Shown: one piece after another, positions 14,513 to 15,900 of the stretch
Layout: each line of letters starts with the position of its first letter
How positions within the stretch are numbered: position 1 is the first letter of the stretch
Position numbers and translations under genes: made by a program
Assembly (NCBI GenBank): GCA_023418055.1
Contig: JAEZDP010000450.1
Coordinates: forward strand, 1-15,900
Length of the DNA: 15,900 nucleotides
Direction of reading: 5' to 3'
Source: Acidobacteriota bacterium
GTDB lineage: Bacteria > Acidobacteriota > Vicinamibacteria > Vicinamibacterales > Vicinamibacteraceae
The notes under the pieces: model-generated
Told to the model about the DNA's origin: nothing
What the model saw: only the letters and a program-made list of their open reading frames with translations
The model's database searches: none

Positions 14513-15553
14513 ATGCCACGTACCCGATCCCTTGCCTGGTCGCAGCTGAAGGTGGGCATTGCCGCCGTCGTTGCGATCGTCCTGGCCACGATGCTGGTGT
14601 TTGCCGTCGGCGGCGACAGCGGCCTGTTCGCCTCTCGCTACCACCTCAAGACGCGCTTCACCAACGTGACGGGCCTGAAGTCTGGCGCGGTCGTGCGCCT
14701 GGCGGGCGTCGAGGTCGGGCAGGTGGACGACGTGCAGTTTGCCGAGGCCGACGTGGAGGTGGTGCTCCGCATCCGCGAGGACGTGCGCGACAAGATCACC
14801 GAGCGGTCACGAGCGCAGATCGGATCGGTGAGCCTGCTCGGCGAAGGCGCCGTGGACATCAGTGCCGCCCCGGGCGCGCGGCCGCTGGGCGATTGGGAGT
14901 ACATCGTCTCGGAGCGGACGCCAGGTCAGATTGCCGACGTGGCCGAGAACGCGTCGCAGACGCTGGCGCAGGCCAATGCGCTCATCGGCGACGTCCGCGA
15001 AGGCAAGGGCACGGTGGGCAAGCTGTTCTCCGACGAGCAGCTGTATCGCGACCTGGCGTCGATCGTCGCCTCGGCGGACGCGGTCGTGAAGTCGGTGAAC
15101 CAGGGCCGCGGGCCGCTCGGCAAGCTCGTGAACGACCCGGCCTCGGCCGCCGCGCTCGAGACGTCGATCCGCAACCTCGAGACCATCACCTCCCGCATTT
15201 CCCGGGGAGAGGGGTCCATCGGGCAGTTGCTGAGCGATGACGCGCTGGCGCGCTCGCTGACGGCGACCACTGCCAACCTGCAGGACCTCACCGAGCGCAT
15301 CACCAAGGGCGATGGCACGGCCGCGCGTCTCATCAACGACCCGGCGCTCTACAACCGGCTCGACGCGCTGACGACGCGGCTCGATCAGCTCGTCACCGGG
15401 CTCAATCGGGGCGACGGCACCGCCGGCAAGCTGCTGCGCGACCAGGAGCTCTACGACAACATGACCGGGGCGGTGACCGAACTCCGAGCGCTGCTGGCCG
15501 ACGTCCGCCAGGATCCGAAGAAGTTCCTCAACGTGAAGGTCAGCATTTTCTAG
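14513..15553 (+). CDS. mlaD: MCE-family substrate-binding protein (MlaD-like) with 34-residue C-terminal repeats
   Basis: 346 residues. One membrane helix (about 14-34) anchors the protein in the inner membrane. A single MCE domain follows (about 43-120, with VTGLKSGAVVRLAGVEVGQV and the LLGEGAVDI end). MCE domains form hexameric rings that channel lipids across the periplasm with MlaE and MlaF. From residue 164 there are five successive units beginning with a G-x-G-[TPS] motif and usually reading G-x-G-T-x-G-K-L-x-x-D. The first four are exactly 34 residues each (164-197, 198-231, 232-265, 266-299); the fifth begins at 300 and runs into the C-terminus ending NVKVSIF. E. coli MlaD is shorter and lacks this array. 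The units are predicted helical and may extend the channel or form a stalk. Genes for MlaB and MlaC are not in the window. Confidence 0.93.
   Translation: MPRTRSLAWSQLKVGIAAVVAIVLATMLVFAVGGDSGLFASRYHLKTRFTNVTGLKSGAVVRLAGVEVGQVDDVQFAEADVEVVLRIREDVRDKITERSRAQIGSVSLLGEGAVDISAAPGARPLGDWEYIVSERTPGQIADVAENASQTLAQANALIGDVREGKGTVGKLFSDEQLYRDLASIVASADAVVKSVNQGRGPLGKLVNDPASAAALETSIRNLETITSRISRGEGSIGQLLSDDALARSLTATTANLQDLTERITKGDGTAARLINDPALYNRLDALTTRLDQLVTGLNRGDGTAGKLLRDQELYDNMTGAVTELRALLADVRQDPKKFLNVKVSIF
15002..15550 (+). repeat. Protein-level 34-residue (102-bp) tandem repeat in mlaD
   Basis: Five units begin with GKGT, GRGP, GEGS, GDGT and GDGT at 15002, 15104, 15206, 15308 and 15410. The 102-bp spacing is exact. 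The DNA has diverged between units, so the constraint is on the protein. Confidence 0.85.
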
Positions 15554-15575
15554 CACATCCCACGCAGCCCGTCGG

Positions 15576-15581
15576 TATAAT
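15576..15581 (+). promoter_or_regulatory. Perfect -10 box upstream of the last gene
   Basis: TATAAT lies 26 nt before the GTG at 15608. The best -35 is poor (AGCACA at 15552-15557, 18-nt spacer, 3 of 6). It suggests that the last gene has its own promoter, separate from mlaD. Confidence 0.5.
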
Positions 15582-15591
15582 CGGACGCATC

Positions 15592-15602
15592 AAGGAGAGG
15601 GG
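15592..15602 (+). promoter_or_regulatory. Ribosome binding site of the last gene
   Basis: AAGGAGAGGGG, a strong purine-rich site, ends 5 nt before the GTG at 15608 and decides that start. Confidence 0.65.
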
Positions 15603-15607
15603 ACGCT

Positions 15608-15900
15608 GTGAGCGACTGGACCAACGTGTGGCTGGGCATCATTGCCGTCGCCGTGTTGACGATGGCGCTCATCCAGGTGGGGGTGCTGGTGGCTGGCGCG
15701 GTGATCTTCCGTCGGGTGACGGCGCTCCAGGCGCGCCTCGAGCGTGAACTGCAGCCCCTGATGGACCGGGTCAACACGATCGGCGCCGACGCCGCGCGCA
15801 TCTCGGCGCTGGCGACTCAGCAGGCCGAGCGTGTGGACACCTTGATGGCCGACGTGACGCGACGGGTGGATACGACGTTGGCCGTGGTGCAGAATGCCGT
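15608..15900 (+). CDS. Membrane-anchored coiled-coil protein, 3' partial (DUF948-like)
   Basis: The frame starts at a GTG and stays open to the end of the window, giving at least 97 residues. Residues about 6-34 are a hydrophobic membrane segment (WLGIIAVAVLTMALIQV, continuing to VIF). A long helical stretch with heptad-like hydrophobic spacing follows (LQARLERELQPLMDRV, IGADAARISALATQQAERV). An N-terminal anchor followed by a predicted coiled coil resembles DUF948/YtxH-type proteins, but this assignment is tentative. It lies 54 bases after mlaD on the same strand, with its own promoter-like box and a strong ribosome binding site. Confidence 0.7.
   Translation, partial: MSDWTNVWLGIIAVAVLTMALIQVGVLVAGAVIFRRVTALQARLERELQPLMDRVNTIGADAARISALATQQAERVDTLMADVTRRVDTTLAVVQNA

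Noticed and set aside
1..15900. CRISPR arrays, tRNA or rRNA genes, insertion sequences, attachment sites or a replication origin
   Set aside because: I saw no spaced direct repeats, cloverleaf-like sequences, transposase or integrase motifs, or DnaA-box clusters. Reading by eye could miss a weak case.

Overview
The window is a high-GC, densely coded bacterial chromosome segment with thirteen protein genes. I see no RNA genes, mobile elements or CRISPR arrays. The best taxonomic clue is a secreted VWFA-related protein of the type that is expanded in Acidobacteriota. Together with the GC content and an Mla-type operon encoding a single-pass MCE protein, it suggests an acidobacterium, perhaps of the Vicinamibacteria type. 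This is inference from family knowledge, not a database result.

Layout. (1) 1-2732 (+): the 3' part of a large secreted zinc metalloprotease with a metzincin catalytic domain, an IPT/TIG domain, a calcium-binding-like segment and four C-terminal repeats. (2) 2740-4967 (-): a SPOUT/TrmH-family RNA methyltransferase followed by rarA, coupled by an ATGA overlap. (3) 4968-5160: a divergent intergenic region with an extended -10 promoter and an attenuator-like greA leader. (4) 5161-8244 (+): a tight run of greA, a membrane-embedded patatin-like protein lacking the catalytic serine, and a Cys/Met-metabolism PLP enzyme. (5) 8251-9711 (-): a DHH phosphoesterase with an N-terminal TrkA-N/RCK-like region. 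(6) 9848-10771 (+): the VWFA-related secreted protein. (7) 10843-15553 (+): uvrB, then mlaE, mlaF and mlaD, the permease, ATPase and MCE subunits of a retrograde phospholipid or lipid transporter. (8) 15608-15900 (+): the start of a membrane-anchored coiled-coil protein that runs off the window and has its own TATAAT box.

The window mixes information processing (GreA, RarA, UvrB, RNA methyltransferase), envelope lipid traffic (MlaEFD, and perhaps the patatin-like protein), sulfur amino acid metabolism and secreted proteins. I do not see a clearly new multi-gene system. The observations most worth a second look are the greA leader with two mutually exclusive hairpins, the patatin-like protein without its nucleophile, the out-of-frame octanucleotide repeat at the 5' end of rarA next to a possible clamp-binding motif, and the exact 34-residue repeat array of MlaD.
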